Shown: positions 41,016 to 54,135, numbered from the stretch's first letter. The stretch: DNA of 64,000 nt from an uncultured Bacillaceae bacterium (GCA_937925695.1 CALAMD010000130.1:17800-81799); one strand, 5' to 3'. The notes: generated by a model not told the origin, from the sequence alone. A program made the numbers and translations.

Positions 41016-41048
41016 AAAAAAACCTCATAAGGGCTGTTCCTCATGAGG
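41016..41048 (-). terminator. Intrinsic terminator of the SRP RNA gene
   Basis: On the minus strand CCTCATGAGG pairs with CCTTATGAGG, followed by seven T. It begins 17 bp after the mature SRP RNA end. Confidence 0.9.
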
Positions 41049-41064
41049 TCATGCTTCATATGTA

Positions 41065-41337
41065 TACCGTGCACCCATTGTCGATGCGACGTCCCGAAGC
41101 GTTACTTAAGTTCATGGCTCGGCCTAGGCTACCCTGCGGCACACAGAAATGACCACTTACTGCTGCTTCCTTCCGGACCTGACAGGGTTCATGGGTTTCT
41201 GTTGCGCAGGACCTATGCGTCAACACCAATTCCTTAAGGCAGACCTTCAAATCGCCTCACCTCGAATGGGAATTCAGTCTTGCTATAGCGGATTGCAAGT
41301 ACAGGGCACCGCTACCTCCCCACTTAGCACGGCATGA
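41065..41337 (-). ncRNA. Signal recognition particle RNA (large, Bacillus type scRNA)
   Basis: The roughly 273-nt RNA starts TTCATGCCGTGCTAAGTGGG and ends GGTGCACGGTA, the two ends pairing. It contains the universal SRP loop TGTCAGGTCCGGAAGGAAGC with AGCAGTAAG, and Alu-domain elements (GTGCCCTGTACTTGCAAT). It is the scaffold for Ffh in co-translational targeting. The order tadA, scr, dnaX matches Bacillus. A T-run terminator follows. Confidence 0.95.
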
Positions 41338-41410
41338 ATATTATAACGTTAATAATAAAAGAATGCAATGGAAAAACGTGTTATTAATTATGATATCAAT
41401 TTAAGGATAG

Positions 41411-43263
<1,853 letters not shown>

Positions 43264-43269
43264 TTAATT

Positions 43270-43312
43270 CGTGGGTGCTAGGTTCGAGATTCCAAGCACC
43301 CACGAGTTTTTT
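43270..43312 (+). terminator. Intrinsic terminator of sleL
   Basis: CGTGGGTGCT pairs with AGCACCCACG, followed by AG and seven T. Confidence 0.9.
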
Positions 43313-43385
43313 TATAAGTTTTAAATGACTAAGGCGACTATTTGTTTCTTTGACCAAAATGAGCGTAAATGAAATTGGGATATGA

Positions 43386-44192
43386 TTATTTTCCTAATTC
43401 CTTTGCTCTTTTTATTGCACTATTAACTCCTGCCATCATAGCTTCTTGAAATTGATATTGAGCTAAAGTTTTTAAACCTGCTTCCGTTGTACCACCTGGA
43501 CTAGTCACCTGTTCACGTAAAATTTTTGCCGATTCACCCGATTGGGCCAGCATTTTGCCAGCACCGATAATCGTTTGGGTTATTAATAATGAAGCTATGT
43601 CTGGATCGAGATTGTTTTCTTCTGCCACCCTTTCCATTGCTTCAACTAAATAATATATATAAGCCGGGCCACTACCTGAAAGACCAGTTACGATGTCCAT
43701 TTTTTCCTCATCAACAACGACTGTAATCCCAATTGTATTAAATAACAATGTTCCTAGCTCAATATGTTTTTTTGTTGCATATTGCCCCTGAGTCAAGGCG
43801 GTTGCCGAATAACCAATTGACGCAGAGGTATTTGGCATTGCACGTACAACCGGTATTTTTAAGTTAAATAAATCCTCTATTTCCGATGTTTTAACACCAG
43901 CAAGAACAGACACGATCAATTGATTAGGCCGTACGTAATCCTTAATTCCATCAATAGCTGATCTAACATCCTTCGGTTTGACCGTCAACAAGATCATATC
44001 AGCGTCTGTTAATAATGCTTTTTGATCGGTTGTTGTACTAACTTGATATTGTTCTACAAGATATGTTAATCTGTCTCGATTACTTCTATTTGTTACGTAA
44101 ATTTTTTCACTATCAATAAACTGTTTTTGAATCATACCTGAGATGATTGCTTCAGTGATGGCACCTGCTCCAATAAACGCTATTTTATTCAT
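43386..44192 (-). CDS. proC: Pyrroline-5-carboxylate reductase
   Basis: This 268-residue NADPH-dependent enzyme makes proline from P5C. MNKIAFIGAGAITEAIISGM provides the Rossmann motif, VKPKDV the cofactor region, and VTGLSGSGPAYIYYLVEAME the signature; SPGGTTEAGL closes the C-terminal dimer domain. It appears monocistronic, convergent with sleL. proC is not at this place in Bacillus subtilis. Confidence 0.95.
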   Translation of the reverse strand: MNKIAFIGAGAITEAIISGMIQKQFIDSEKIYVTNRSNRDRLTYLVEQYQVSTTTDQKALLTDADMILLTVKPKDVRSAIDGIKDYVRPNQLIVSVLAGVKTSEIEDLFNLKIPVVRAMPNTSASIGYSATALTQGQYATKKHIELGTLLFNTIGITVVVDEEKMDIVTGLSGSGPAYIYYLVEAMERVAEENNLDPDIASLLITQTIIGAGKMLAQSGESAKILREQVTSPGGTTEAGLKTLAQYQFQEAMMAGVNSAIKRAKELGK

Positions 44193-44271
44193 CGGTTTCT
44201 CCTTATTCCAAAAAATTTACGAACCCCATTCAGCTTTTTTTCACGTAATAAAAATAATTGTATATAGCATA

Positions 44272-44304
44272 AAACCGTCACTACATAATTAGTAATGACG
44301 GTTG
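44272..44304 (-). terminator. Intrinsic terminator after tRNA-Ser
   Basis: On the minus strand AACCGTCATTAC pairs with GTAGTGACGGTT with a mismatch, followed by TTATGC. It lies about 50 bp after the tRNA 3' end. Confidence 0.7.
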
Positions 44305-44353
44305 TTGTTCGGTTCATCTCCAATTGTTTATGCGTGTATCATACTTGTTAAAA

Positions 44354-44446
44354 TGGAGGAGGAAGAGGGATTTGAACCCCCGCGGGCTTTGACACCCCTT
44401 TCGGTTTTCAAGACCGACCCCTTCAGCCAGACTTGGGTATTCCTCC
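44354..44446 (-). tRNA. tRNA-Ser (anticodon UGA)
   Basis: This 93-nt class II tRNA has a 7-bp acceptor (GGAGGAA with TTCCTCC), an anticodon arm TCGGTCTTGAAAACCGA with anticodon TGA, a long variable arm and a T-loop GGTTCAAATCC. CCA is encoded. The base before CCA (position 73) reads T, where Bacillus tRNA-Ser has G. The terminator lies 50 bp downstream. Confidence 0.95.
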
Positions 44447-44554
44447 ATATCCGACGTTTTATAATATACAATATTATTTTTTGAATGTCAATTAGTTTGC
44501 TAATGTTTTTTAAAATACCCTTACCAAGACTTTGTATCCTTCGTCTTTCCATAT

Positions 44555-44705
44555 TACGCCTCGATGGAAACAGCTACCAACACACAGGAATTGCTAGTAG
44601 AGGCGTCGGACAATTGTTGGTCTACCGACGCCTAGGATTAACTAGAGGGAAAATTTGAACCTTGGATGTGAAGGAACTTACCTGAATGCCTTCCATCCAC
44701 TCTAA
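44555..44705. other. Structured intergenic DNA with competing hairpins (tRNA-Ser to MATE gap)
   Basis: The 300-bp gap has no credible gene. Two strong stems stand side by side: AGGCGTCGG (44601-44609) with CCGACGCCT (44625-44633), and TGGATGTGAAGG (44663-44674) with CCTTCCATCCA (44689-44699). GAGGCGT (44600-44606) can alternatively pair with ACGCCTC (44556-44562), so the first hairpin is mutually exclusive with a longer-range one. No T run follows either stem. It may be a structured RNA, a remnant of a palindromic repeat, or a regulator of the neighbouring genes. Confidence 0.4.
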
Positions 44706-44746
44706 TCAATATTGTCCTTTCACAAAGACTTTTATGATGGAATGTT

Positions 44747-46099
44747 TCAACTAGCATATCCCCTTTCCAAGCGGTTCATAATGCCTTTACGGGCGAATAC
44801 TATTAAGAATATAGCGACAAGGGCCTCAGCAATTGGTAGGGCTAACCAAATCCCATCAACTTTTAACCATAAAGGTAACAGATAGAGTAAAGCAATCAAT
44901 AAAATAAACCCACGAAAAATAATAATGCCAATTGATGGTCGGATATGGCTTGTTGACTGATAATAGGTTGTATAGATAAAGTTAATTCCCATAAAGAGAT
45001 AACCAATGAAAAATAATCTAATGCCTCTTGTAGCAAGATCTGTAATCACTGGTGATGTGATACCAAATATTTTTACAAACAGTTCTGCACCAAACATTCC
45101 TGCGAAGATAAAGAGAACACCCATTATCAAAGCTGCTTTCTCAGCAATTTTAATCGTTTCTTGAATCATTGAATATTTACCAGCACCATAATAATAGCTA
45201 ATCATCGGTTGAATACTAGACCCGATACCAATAAATAACAAAAATGTAAATGTATGTATATAGTTAATCACTGAAAAAGCGGCTAACCCTTGGGTTCCAG
45301 CATAATAAGCAATCATAATGTTATACCCGACAACAAAAATGACGATACCTACTTCTGATAAAAAACTAGGAAAGCCAATTGTAATAATTCTAATTGTTTC
45401 CTTGATATTCCAGTTAAATTTCACAAACTTTAAACCTGCACCTTTTTTGAAAAAATGAGTGGCTAAAATAAGTAAGCCTATAAGTGTTGCTAGAACTGTT
45501 GCTAAAGCGGCGCCAAAAACTTCCCAATCTAAGATAAAAATCATCCAATAGTTTAATACAATATTTATTAACGAAGATAAAATTAATGAAATCATGGCTA
45601 GACGTGGATTGCCATCATTTCTAACGAAAATACTTAAACATGTTTCTAAGCCAATCACAAGAGAAAATGCCAATAACACGAGCATATACTCCAACACATA
45701 TGGCATTGTTTCATCATTAGCACCAAATATACGCGCAGTCGTTTCTAAATTTAAATAAGTAAAAATACTAATCATGATCGTAATTACAACCACAAGCAAC
45801 ATTGATACCGTAAACGTTTTTTGGGCCTGGTTTATATCCCCTCTTCCCATCGCCATGGAATATAATGTACCGCCACCAATACCAATTAATAGTGTAATAG
45901 ATATGATAACGGAGAAATATGGAGATGCGACATTTACGCTTGCTAAGGCGACAGAACCAACACCATTTCCTATGAAAATACCATCAATAACGATTTTAAT
46001 AGACAATAACATCATGCCTAGAACGGCAGGAATAAAATATTGAATGAAACTTTTGGTGACTGTTTGTGTACCTAATTTTTCTTGAACAACACTCATCAT
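44747..46099 (-). CDS. MATE-family multidrug/Na+ efflux transporter
   Basis: This roughly 450-residue protein has 12 transmembrane helices in two six-helix halves. It carries IGNGVGSVALASVNVASPYF in helix 1-2 and GGGTLYSMAMGRGD after helix 2; the second half carries GIGSSIQPMISYYYGAGKYS. These are MATE/NorM-like signatures. Substrates cannot be predicted. ATG 46099 (with a second ATG next) has GAGGTCTT upstream; a frame from 46120 has a weaker site. It lies between serS and the tRNA-Ser gap. Confidence 0.87.
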   Translation of the reverse strand: MMSVVQEKLGTQTVTKSFIQYFIPAVLGMMLLSIKIVIDGIFIGNGVGSVALASVNVASPYFSVIISITLLIGIGGGTLYSMAMGRGDINQAQKTFTVSMLLVVVITIMISIFTYLNLETTARIFGANDETMPYVLEYMLVLLAFSLVIGLETCLSIFVRNDGNPRLAMISLILSSLINIVLNYWMIFILDWEVFGAALATVLATLIGLLILATHFFKKGAGLKFVKFNWNIKETIRIITIGFPSFLSEVGIVIFVVGYNIMIAYYAGTQGLAAFSVINYIHTFTFLLFIGIGSSIQPMISYYYGAGKYSMIQETIKIAEKAALIMGVLFIFAGMFGAELFVKIFGITSPVITDLATRGIRLFFIGYLFMGINFIYTTYYQSTSHIRPSIGIIIFRGFILLIALLYLLPLWLKVDGIWLALPIAEALVAIFLIVFARKGIMNRLERGYAS

Positions 46100-46135
46100 A
46101 AGACCTCGTTTCTCCATCATTCTTATGAAGTATGA

Positions 46136-46166
46136 CCTAGCCTCTCCTTGAGACTAGGTCATTTTT
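46136..46166. terminator. Hairpin between serS and the MATE gene
   Basis: TGACCTAG pairs with CTAGGTCA. The clear T run (ATTTTTTC) is on the plus strand; on the minus strand it continues TACTTC. Termination of serS may therefore be weak. Confidence 0.5.
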
Positions 46167-47450
46167 TCAATTTACTGGTTCAATTACTTTTACGCCACCC
46201 ATATATGGCACAAGAACATCAGGAATGACAACAGATCCATCTTCTTGTTGATAATTTTCTAAAATAGCCGCAACCGTTCTGCCAATTGCTAGTCCAGATC
46301 CATTTAATGTATGAACAAATTCCGGTTTTCCGTTTTCTTCTCTTCTAAAACGAATACCGATTCTTCGCGCTTGGAAATCTTCAAAATTTGAACATGAAGA
46401 AATTTCTCGATATGTTTGTTGAGCAGGAATCCAGACTTCTAAATCATATTTTTTAGCAGCTGTAAAACCTAAATCCCCTGTACACATATGCATGACGCGA
46501 TATGGCAGTTTTAGTAATTGAAGCACCTTTTCAGCATGGGCTGTTAATTCTTCTAATTTTTCGTAAGACTCTTCAGGTTTCACCAATTGGACTAATTCGA
46601 CTTTGTTAAATTGGTGTTGACGAATTAACCCCCGGGTATCACGGCCAGCTGAACCTGCTTCAGAACGGAAACAAGCACTATAAGCAACATATTTTTTCGG
46701 TAATTCATCAACAGATAAAATTTCATCTCGATGAAAATTAGTTACTGGCACTTCAGCAGTTGGAATTAAGAAATAGTCCCATCCTTCAATTTTAAAAGCG
46801 TCTTCTTCAAATTTTGGCAACTGCCCCGTTCCAACCATACTGTTACGATGAACGATATCTGGTGGTAGCATTTCTTGATAACCATGTTCATCAGCATGTA
46901 AGTCCATCATAAAATTAATTAACGCTCTTTCTAATCTTGCTCCTAATCCTTTGTAAAATACAAAACGACTGCCTGTTACTTTGGCTGCCCGCTCAAAATC
47001 AAGAATATCCAAATCTGCGGCCAGATCCCAATGGCTTTTTGTTTCAAAAGAGAATTCAGGAACCTCACCCCAGGTCCGATGGACAACATTATCTTCTTCA
47101 TCTTGACCAATTGGCACACTTTCATGGGGAATATTAGGGATACCATACATGATTTGCGTGAGTTTTTCCTCAATCGTTGCTAGTTCTTGATCTAGTTTTT
47201 TAATGGTATCGCTAACTTGACGCATTTCTTGAATAGCTTCTTGAGCATCTTTTTGTTCTTTTTTTAACGTAGCGATTTGTTTAGAAGCTTTATTTCTTTG
47301 GGCCTTTAATTGTTCAGTTTCGGCAATTAATTTTCTTCGCCTTTCATCGAGTTCCCCGAATTTTTCAAGTTCGGTTAAATCTTCGCCTTTATGGGCTAAT
47401 TTTTCAACAACTTCTTCAAAGTTATTGCGTAAAAATCGTAAATCTAACAT
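46167..47450 (-). CDS. serS: Serine-tRNA ligase
   Basis: This 427-residue class II synthetase has an N-terminal antiparallel coiled-coil arm (about residues 28-100; [20 protein letters not shown]) that grips the long variable arm of tRNA-Ser. Motif 2 is [20 protein letters not shown] and motif 3 is [22 protein letters not shown] 47450 ([10 protein letters not shown]) follows GGGAGG. It is controlled by the T-box at 47479-47730. Confidence 0.98.
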   Translation of the reverse strand: MLDLRFLRNNFEEVVEKLAHKGEDLTELEKFGELDERRRKLIAETEQLKAQRNKASKQIATLKKEQKDAQEAIQEMRQVSDTIKKLDQELATIEEKLTQIMYGIPNIPHESVPIGQDEEDNVVHRTWGEVPEFSFETKSHWDLAADLDILDFERAAKVTGSRFVFYKGLGARLERALINFMMDLHADEHGYQEMLPPDIVHRNSMVGTGQLPKFEEDAFKIEGWDYFLIPTAEVPVTNFHRDEILSVDELPKKYVAYSACFRSEAGSAGRDTRGLIRQHQFNKVELVQLVKPEESYEKLEELTAHAEKVLQLLKLPYRVMHMCTGDLGFTAAKKYDLEVWIPAQQTYREISSCSNFEDFQARRIGIRFRREENGKPEFVHTLNGSGLAIGRTVAAILENYQQEDGSVVIPDVLVPYMGGVKVIEPVN

Positions 47451-47478
47451 TTTCATTCCTCCCATCATAATCAGACAT

Positions 47479-47730
47479 AAAAAACTCCCGTCCTAATAAA
47501 GTTAGGGACGAGAGTACATTCCCGCGTTGCCACCCAAATTGAAGTTTTCAACAAATACTTCCGGCTCTAACTGATAACGGTAAACCCCGAATTTATCTAC
47601 TGAAAAATGTTCAATAAATTAGTTCAAGGACGGATTCATCATCCCATTTCATCGGTTCGCACCAACCACCGATTCTCTGAAGCTGAAATGACGGATGATT
47701 ACTATTTCCTATCATCACTTTTAACGAAAT
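47479..47730 (-). promoter_or_regulatory. T-box riboswitch of serS (serine-tRNA responsive)
   Basis: The minus strand has the T-box sequence TGGGTGGCAACGCGGG (47536-47521) and a terminator stem CTCTCGTCC with GGACGGGAG and six T (47514-47479). Stem I has the AGTA box and the facing GAA followed by TCC (47634-47632), a serine codon in the specifier loop. Uncharged tRNA-Ser(GGA) should stabilise the antiterminator and allow serS transcription. Confidence 0.92.
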
Positions 47731-47786
47731 ATTTTATTTTATACCTAAATAGTAGCTAATCGGAACCATGAATGCAATATTAATCT

Positions 47787-48668
47787 TTACCTGCTTCGAT
47801 CTTGCATCCGTTCTGTTTTAGCTATTTGGCCCATATCAATTCCTTTCATAGCTGTCCCTAAATCTTTGGATAACTCTGCAATTAATTGATAATCTTTATA
47901 ATTTTTAGTTGCTTCAACTATTGCTTTGGCATATTTTTCAGGGTTTTCAGATTTGAAAATTCCCGATCCTACAAAGACACCGTCAGCCCCTAATTCCATC
48001 ATCAAAGCTGCATCAGCTGGTGTCGCTACTCCTCCTGCTGCATAATTCATGACTGGTAAACGACCTTGTTCACGAATTTGCATTAAAATTTCGTAAGGAG
48101 CTGATATATCTCTAGCAAGTACCATCACTTCATCTTCTGACATGGATACTAATTGTTTTATTTCCGCATTCACTTGACGAAGGTGACGAACAGCTTCTAC
48201 GATATTTCCTGTACCCGGTTCCCCTTTTGTTCGTAGCATGGATGCTCCTTCACCAATACGCCTTGTAGCTTCTCCTAAATTTCTACATCCACAAACAAAA
48301 GGAACCTCAAAATCTGATTTTTTAATATGATATACATCATCAGCTGGTGATAATACTTCACTTTCATCAATATAATCTACACCCATTGACGCCAACACTC
48401 TTGCTTCAACAATATGACCAATTCTAACTTTAGCCATAACAGGGATGGTCACGGCATTCATAACCTCTTCAACGATTGTTGGGTCAGCCATACGCGCTAC
48501 TCCCCCGGAAGCCCTAATATCTGAAGGTACTTGTTCTAAAGCCATAACAGCAACGGCACCTGCTTCCTCAGCTAACTTAGCTTGTTCAGCATTCACCACA
48601 TCCATGATGACGCCGCCTTTAGGCATGTGTAATACGTTTTTCTCATCATGATTTTTCACTTTTTTCAT
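47787..48668 (-). CDS. pdxS: Pyridoxal 5'-phosphate synthase subunit PdxS
   Basis: This 293-residue TIM-barrel enzyme condenses ribulose-5-P or ribose-5-P, glyceraldehyde-3-P and ammonia into PLP. It has [20 protein letters not shown], the catalytic Lys in [15 protein letters not shown], and [15 protein letters not shown]. The N-terminal leader ([16 protein letters not shown]) differs from the usual one. ATG 48668 has the ribosome site only 2 bp away, so GTG 48659 is a fair alternative. No pdxT follows; the serS T-box does. Confidence 0.95.
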   Translation of the reverse strand: MKKVKNHDEKNVLHMPKGGVIMDVVNAEQAKLAEEAGAVAVMALEQVPSDIRASGGVARMADPTIVEEVMNAVTIPVMAKVRIGHIVEARVLASMGVDYIDESEVLSPADDVYHIKKSDFEVPFVCGCRNLGEATRRIGEGASMLRTKGEPGTGNIVEAVRHLRQVNAEIKQLVSMSEDEVMVLARDISAPYEILMQIREQGRLPVMNYAAGGVATPADAALMMELGADGVFVGSGIFKSENPEKYAKAIVEATKNYKDYQLIAELSKDLGTAMKGIDMGQIAKTERMQDRSR

Positions 48669-48791
48669 CTCTCCTAGTCTCTGCTAAATTTTAAGCTAAC
48701 CTTAAACAATCATCCAAAAAGTGCTAACCAATGATTATTTATCTTCTCTGTGAATAGTACCTACTGAATTTATAGATATCAGTCAACCTGA

Positions 48792-50126
48792 TTAAAACCA
48801 ACCTTTAATTGTATCTGCAACTGAAGAAAATAGATTTACAAAGAAGTCTTTAATTGCTCCTAAAGTCAACATAAACCAATTGCTTTTTTCAACTGCATCA
48901 GTAGTCACTAAATCAACAGTACTTTTTGCATTTTGATCTGCTATATAACCATAATCAGTTCCTTCAAAAACAAGTTCTGCCGTACCAATTTTTTCACCTT
49001 TTTCAATTGGTGCGACTAATTCACCATTTTCGTTAAACTTTTCTTCATCAAAATGGTACTGTATTGAATATTTATCTTCATCACCTTGTTTAATAGGCAT
49101 TTGAAACGCATCAGCTAATTCAACTTCCACGGTCTTTTCTTTTCCTTTTGCAACAGGTAATACCGATTCATCTGCTAATTGATAACCTGCTGGAAACAAC
49201 TCAACGTTTGTAAAATTAGCAAAACCATAATCTAATAATTTAGCTGTTTCTTGGAATCGTTGTGCTTCACTTTCTGCTTTCATAACTACAGTAATTAATC
49301 TTTTACCATTTTTCACAGCCGTACCTGTGAAACAATAACCTGCTAAGTCTGTATAACCTGTTTTTAGCCCATCGACACCTTCATAGTAAAACTGTTGAAA
49401 GTTTACTCCTTCGTGGGGAAGCATTCTGTTCCAATTGTCAATGACTTGCCCATCAAATTCAGTACGTGGTATTTTCGCAATATCTAATGCTTCTGGATAA
49501 TCATTCACTAAATGATAAGCTAATAAAGCAGCTGATCTCGCTGATAGTAAATTTGTTCCGTTCGGATCCGTTCCTTCAGGATAATTATCTCCTAATGATA
49601 CATTTTCAAGACCTGTTGAATTAACAAATTTAAAATCAGGTAATCCCAGTTCTTCCGCCTTTGCATTCATCCTTTTTACAAATTCACCTTCAGAACCAGC
49701 GATTAATTCTGCTAGGGCAATCGTTGTTCCATTATCAGAATTGATCGCCATCGCTTCATACAATTCACGAACAGTATAGTCAACATTTTGGCGTAAACCA
49801 ATTCCTGAAAAACTTGGATTTGCTGAAATGCTATATGGATAATCACTTATTTGTGTTGTTGTATCCCAATTAATTTCACCATTTTCAATTGCTTCCCAGA
49901 CGAGATATTCTGTCATCATTTTTGTCATACTAGCTGGAGGCAAAGCAATATCAGGCTCTTTTGCATAAAGAACTTTTCCTGTGTCAGCATCGACTAATAT
50001 CGCTGATTCAGATGCAATATCAATAGTCGCCTCTGCTTGAATCGAATATGAAGGTATCATGAAAATGACCATAGCCATTATGCATGAAAATAAATAAGGT
50101 AAACTTCTTGCTAGATTATACTTCAA
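48792..50126 (-). CDS. dacA: D-alanyl-D-alanine carboxypeptidase DacA (PBP5, S11)
   Basis: This 444-residue low-molecular-weight PBP has a signal peptide (residues 1-31; SCIMAMVIFMIPSYSIQA). Catalytic motifs are SMTKMMTEYLV (SxxK), AINSDNGTT (SxN) and VDGLKTGYTD (KTG). The C-terminal amphipathic anchor reads AIKDFFVNLFSSVADTIKGW. It removes the terminal D-Ala of pentapeptides. TTG 50126 follows GGAGG; an earlier GTG would overlap that site. Confidence 0.96.
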   Translation of the reverse strand: MKYNLARSLPYLFSCIMAMVIFMIPSYSIQAEATIDIASESAILVDADTGKVLYAKEPDIALPPASMTKMMTEYLVWEAIENGEINWDTTTQISDYPYSISANPSFSGIGLRQNVDYTVRELYEAMAINSDNGTTIALAELIAGSEGEFVKRMNAKAEELGLPDFKFVNSTGLENVSLGDNYPEGTDPNGTNLLSARSAALLAYHLVNDYPEALDIAKIPRTEFDGQVIDNWNRMLPHEGVNFQQFYYEGVDGLKTGYTDLAGYCFTGTAVKNGKRLITVVMKAESEAQRFQETAKLLDYGFANFTNVELFPAGYQLADESVLPVAKGKEKTVEVELADAFQMPIKQGDEDKYSIQYHFDEEKFNENGELVAPIEKGEKIGTAELVFEGTDYGYIADQNAKSTVDLVTTDAVEKSNWFMLTLGAIKDFFVNLFSSVADTIKGWF

Positions 50127-50242
50127 CTTTAATACCTCCACTATAAAATGTGCTAATCGTTATTTTACCATATAATTTTTTGACTGAAAACTCAATCTTT
50201 TATTAACAAATATTTCCTTTTTATACTCTTCTTCATATGAAA

Positions 50243-50268
50243 AAGATAGGGAATATCCCTATCTTTTT
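50243..50268 (-). terminator. Intrinsic terminator of guaB
   Basis: On the minus strand AAAGATAGGGAT pairs with ATTCCCTATCTTT, followed by TTCATATG. The stem is almost perfectly symmetric. Confidence 0.85.
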
Positions 50269-50295
50269 TTACAAATGGATATCATAAAAAATATA

Positions 50296-51783
<1,488 letters not shown>

Positions 51784-52024
51784 TTAGTATTAAGTTAGTT
51801 AATTTCTATCTACATGCAGCTAAAATGACATACACAGTTGAACGAGTAAAACCTTCTCATATCATGATTGAGGGTAATAAGAGGATGATTATAATTTTTC
51901 TCTCTGGTTAAACTAAAGGCTAATTGTATTGTTATTTACCATACGTCAACCTTACTCATTTTTCAACTAGTAATTATAGAAATCTAATACATTTAGAACA
52001 TTTTAACACATAAGGAGACAAATT

Positions 52025-52978
52025 ATGAATAAAAAAGACATACAATCTTTTTATACATATCTTCAATCCCAACAAACCGCCCAACAATTTCTGTTACACT
52101 GCTATGAAAAAAACGGAGAAAGTGAGGCAAAAAAAAAGAGCTATGCTAATCAGCATGCCTTTTTATACTATGTAAAGCACGGTCTGCAATTTTATGAAAC
52201 AGGAAAAAAATTGCAAATCATTTTTCAACCAATGCTCTTTTTTTACGGCATGGTCCATCTCATAAAGGCATTGTTACTTACTAAAAGACCTCATTACCCT
52301 GAAACAACAAAGGTTTTGGCTCATGGTGTATCAACGAGAAAGCGTAAAAAAAAACAGTATACTTTTTTGCACGATGAAGTAAAAATTCAACAACAAGGAT
52401 TATTTCTTTATTTTTCCAAGCACTTATTTAGTATTGATCATCTACCCTTTGAAAAAGTGACGATGGAGGAATTATTAGCCAGCATTCCTGAAATGAATCT
52501 CTTTTTTTCTTTTCAACAAACGGTTAAAATGGTGCCAATTGGTAGTAACGGTACGAATAAGCTGGCTTTTCCCATCGAAATTCTTGATCATTATCATGTA
52601 ACAGAGCATGCTTTCGCCAGAAAAATCGTTAACTTTGATCATGCTATTTATGAAACTACAAGAGACAATGAGTATTTATATTTTAAACTAACCAAACCGA
52701 TCACAACATTTATCTCCCCGTTTTATTTAAACTATGACGATAACCAAATCTACTTTCCTTTAAATCGTGAACATCTTTTACCAATTTCTGAAATCATGAT
52801 TCATTACTTATTGCTTTATAATCTCAGTATGATTTCACGTTACGAAACAGAATGGTGGGGTGATTTAGTCAATACGATGTCCGAAATGGATTATCCATTT
52901 ATTAAACACTTTCTTCAATTAACCGCAAAGAAGATACCTTTTCTGTTAGGCGTACAATTAAAACAAATGTATGGATAA
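52025..52978 (+). CDS. yaaC: YaaC-like protein
   Basis: This 317-residue mostly soluble protein starts MNKKDIQSFYTYLQSQQTAQ behind AAGGAGACAAATT. Hydrophobic and basic stretches (LFFYGMVHLIKALLLTKRPH) and position opposite guaB match YaaC of Bacillus. No catalytic motif is visible to me and the function is unknown. It is convergent with the HD-GYP gene, whose end lies 5 bp away. Confidence 0.88.
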   Translation: MNKKDIQSFYTYLQSQQTAQQFLLHCYEKNGESEAKKKSYANQHAFLYYVKHGLQFYETGKKLQIIFQPMLFFYGMVHLIKALLLTKRPHYPETTKVLAHGVSTRKRKKKQYTFLHDEVKIQQQGLFLYFSKHLFSIDHLPFEKVTMEELLASIPEMNLFFSFQQTVKMVPIGSNGTNKLAFPIEILDHYHVTEHAFARKIVNFDHAIYETTRDNEYLYFKLTKPITTFISPFYLNYDDNQIYFPLNREHLLPISEIMIHYLLLYNLSMISRYETEWWGDLVNTMSEMDYPFIKHFLQLTAKKIPFLLGVQLKQMYG

Positions 52979-52983
52979 CCTCA

Positions 52984-54096
52984 TCATTGATCATTTAATA
53001 AATCTTTAATATAGATGGATGATTCTTGAGACAAATCAACTATTTCACCAGTCAGTTCTAATTGAACAATCGGAAATTCAGGAATTTTTTCATTCATGTA
53101 AATAATTTTTGCTATATCACCATTTGATAGTTCAACTTTTAAACCAACAGAAACATTAACTAAACTGTTTATCAATTGTTGGACAATGGCAGGATCAAGA
53201 CTAGCGAATTGCGCTTGTTTAATTGTTTGTAAAACTTTAAATGGTGATTCAGCGTGCTTATATCTTCGCTCACAGGTCATCGCATGATACGTATCGGTAA
53301 CAGCAATAATACGGGCATATGAATGGATTTTATCGCCAGTTAATTGATAAGGATAGCCGGACCCGTCCAACCTTTCATGGTGTTGAACAATGGCTAGTTT
53401 TACTTCTTTTGTGATTGTCGAAATGGATTCAACTAATTGATAGGAATATTCAGGGTGTTTCTTCATTTCTTCTTTTTCTAAATAAGTTAATCGAGATGAC
53501 TTATGTAAAATTGCAGGTGATAATCTCGCCATGCCACAATCACTCAGTAATCCAGCTAAACCTACTTGAATCCATTCTCCCTTCTCATAACCTAATTTAT
53601 GAGCTAAATAAGCTGACAATAAGGCAACAGACACACTATGATGATAAAGATAATCTTCTTTCGTTGATAAATGGTGTAATCTAAACACTTCATTTCCTAA
53701 ATGTTCGATTTGTTCTAATAGAGGTATGATCATTTTTCGCACCGTTGGCATATCAATTGGCGTATGGTAATGCCAGCTATAAAATAACTTTTTATAGCTG
53801 ATGACCGCTTGCAAATACTCTTTAAAAAATGAGGATGAATCTGTGTCTTTTATTTCATGCTGTATGACTTCTGCTTTTAAAGGTGATTCATGATCTGTTA
53901 CTTGTTTTGGTTTAAAAACCTTCCCATTATCTAATTTATGAGAAACATCTACTTCAGAAATCAAAAATTTATTTAAAACGGTAATATGTTTTTCTGTCAG
54001 TACGGTTTCTTTATGAACAATTGGTTTATTTGATTTTCCGATAACATCTTCGATTAATATGCAACCAGGAACTAATTGTGAAGTTTTTACACGCAT
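52984..54096 (-). CDS. HD-GYP domain protein with a degenerate HD motif
   Basis: This 370-residue protein has an N-terminal domain (about residues 1-130; MRVKTSQLVPGCILIEDVIG) and an HD-GYP domain. The usual LLHDIGK metal site reads GLLSDCGMARLSP, so the motif His is Ser. Other ligands are kept (HHSVSVALLSAYL, KKHPEYSYQLV, QHHERLDGSGYP, VTDTYHAM). HD-GYP proteins hydrolyse cyclic di-GMP; this one may be altered or inactive, acting as a sensor. Genes of this kind next to gyrA occur in related halotolerant Bacillaceae. Confidence 0.85.
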   Translation of the reverse strand: MRVKTSQLVPGCILIEDVIGKSNKPIVHKETVLTEKHITVLNKFLISEVDVSHKLDNGKVFKPKQVTDHESPLKAEVIQHEIKDTDSSSFFKEYLQAVISYKKLFYSWHYHTPIDMPTVRKMIIPLLEQIEHLGNEVFRLHHLSTKEDYLYHHSVSVALLSAYLAHKLGYEKGEWIQVGLAGLLSDCGMARLSPAILHKSSRLTYLEKEEMKKHPEYSYQLVESISTITKEVKLAIVQHHERLDGSGYPYQLTGDKIHSYARIIAVTDTYHAMTCERRYKHAESPFKVLQTIKQAQFASLDPAIVQQLINSLVNVSVGLKVELSNGDIAKIIYMNEKIPEFPIVQLELTGEIVDLSQESSIYIKDLLNDQ

Positions 54097-54135
54097 TTTT
54101 CACTCACCCCTACACGTAACAATCGTATTATAAAA

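Noticed and set aside
41043..41337. Short reading frames on both strands over the SRP RNA
   Set aside because: The sequence is a structural RNA; the frames are by-products.
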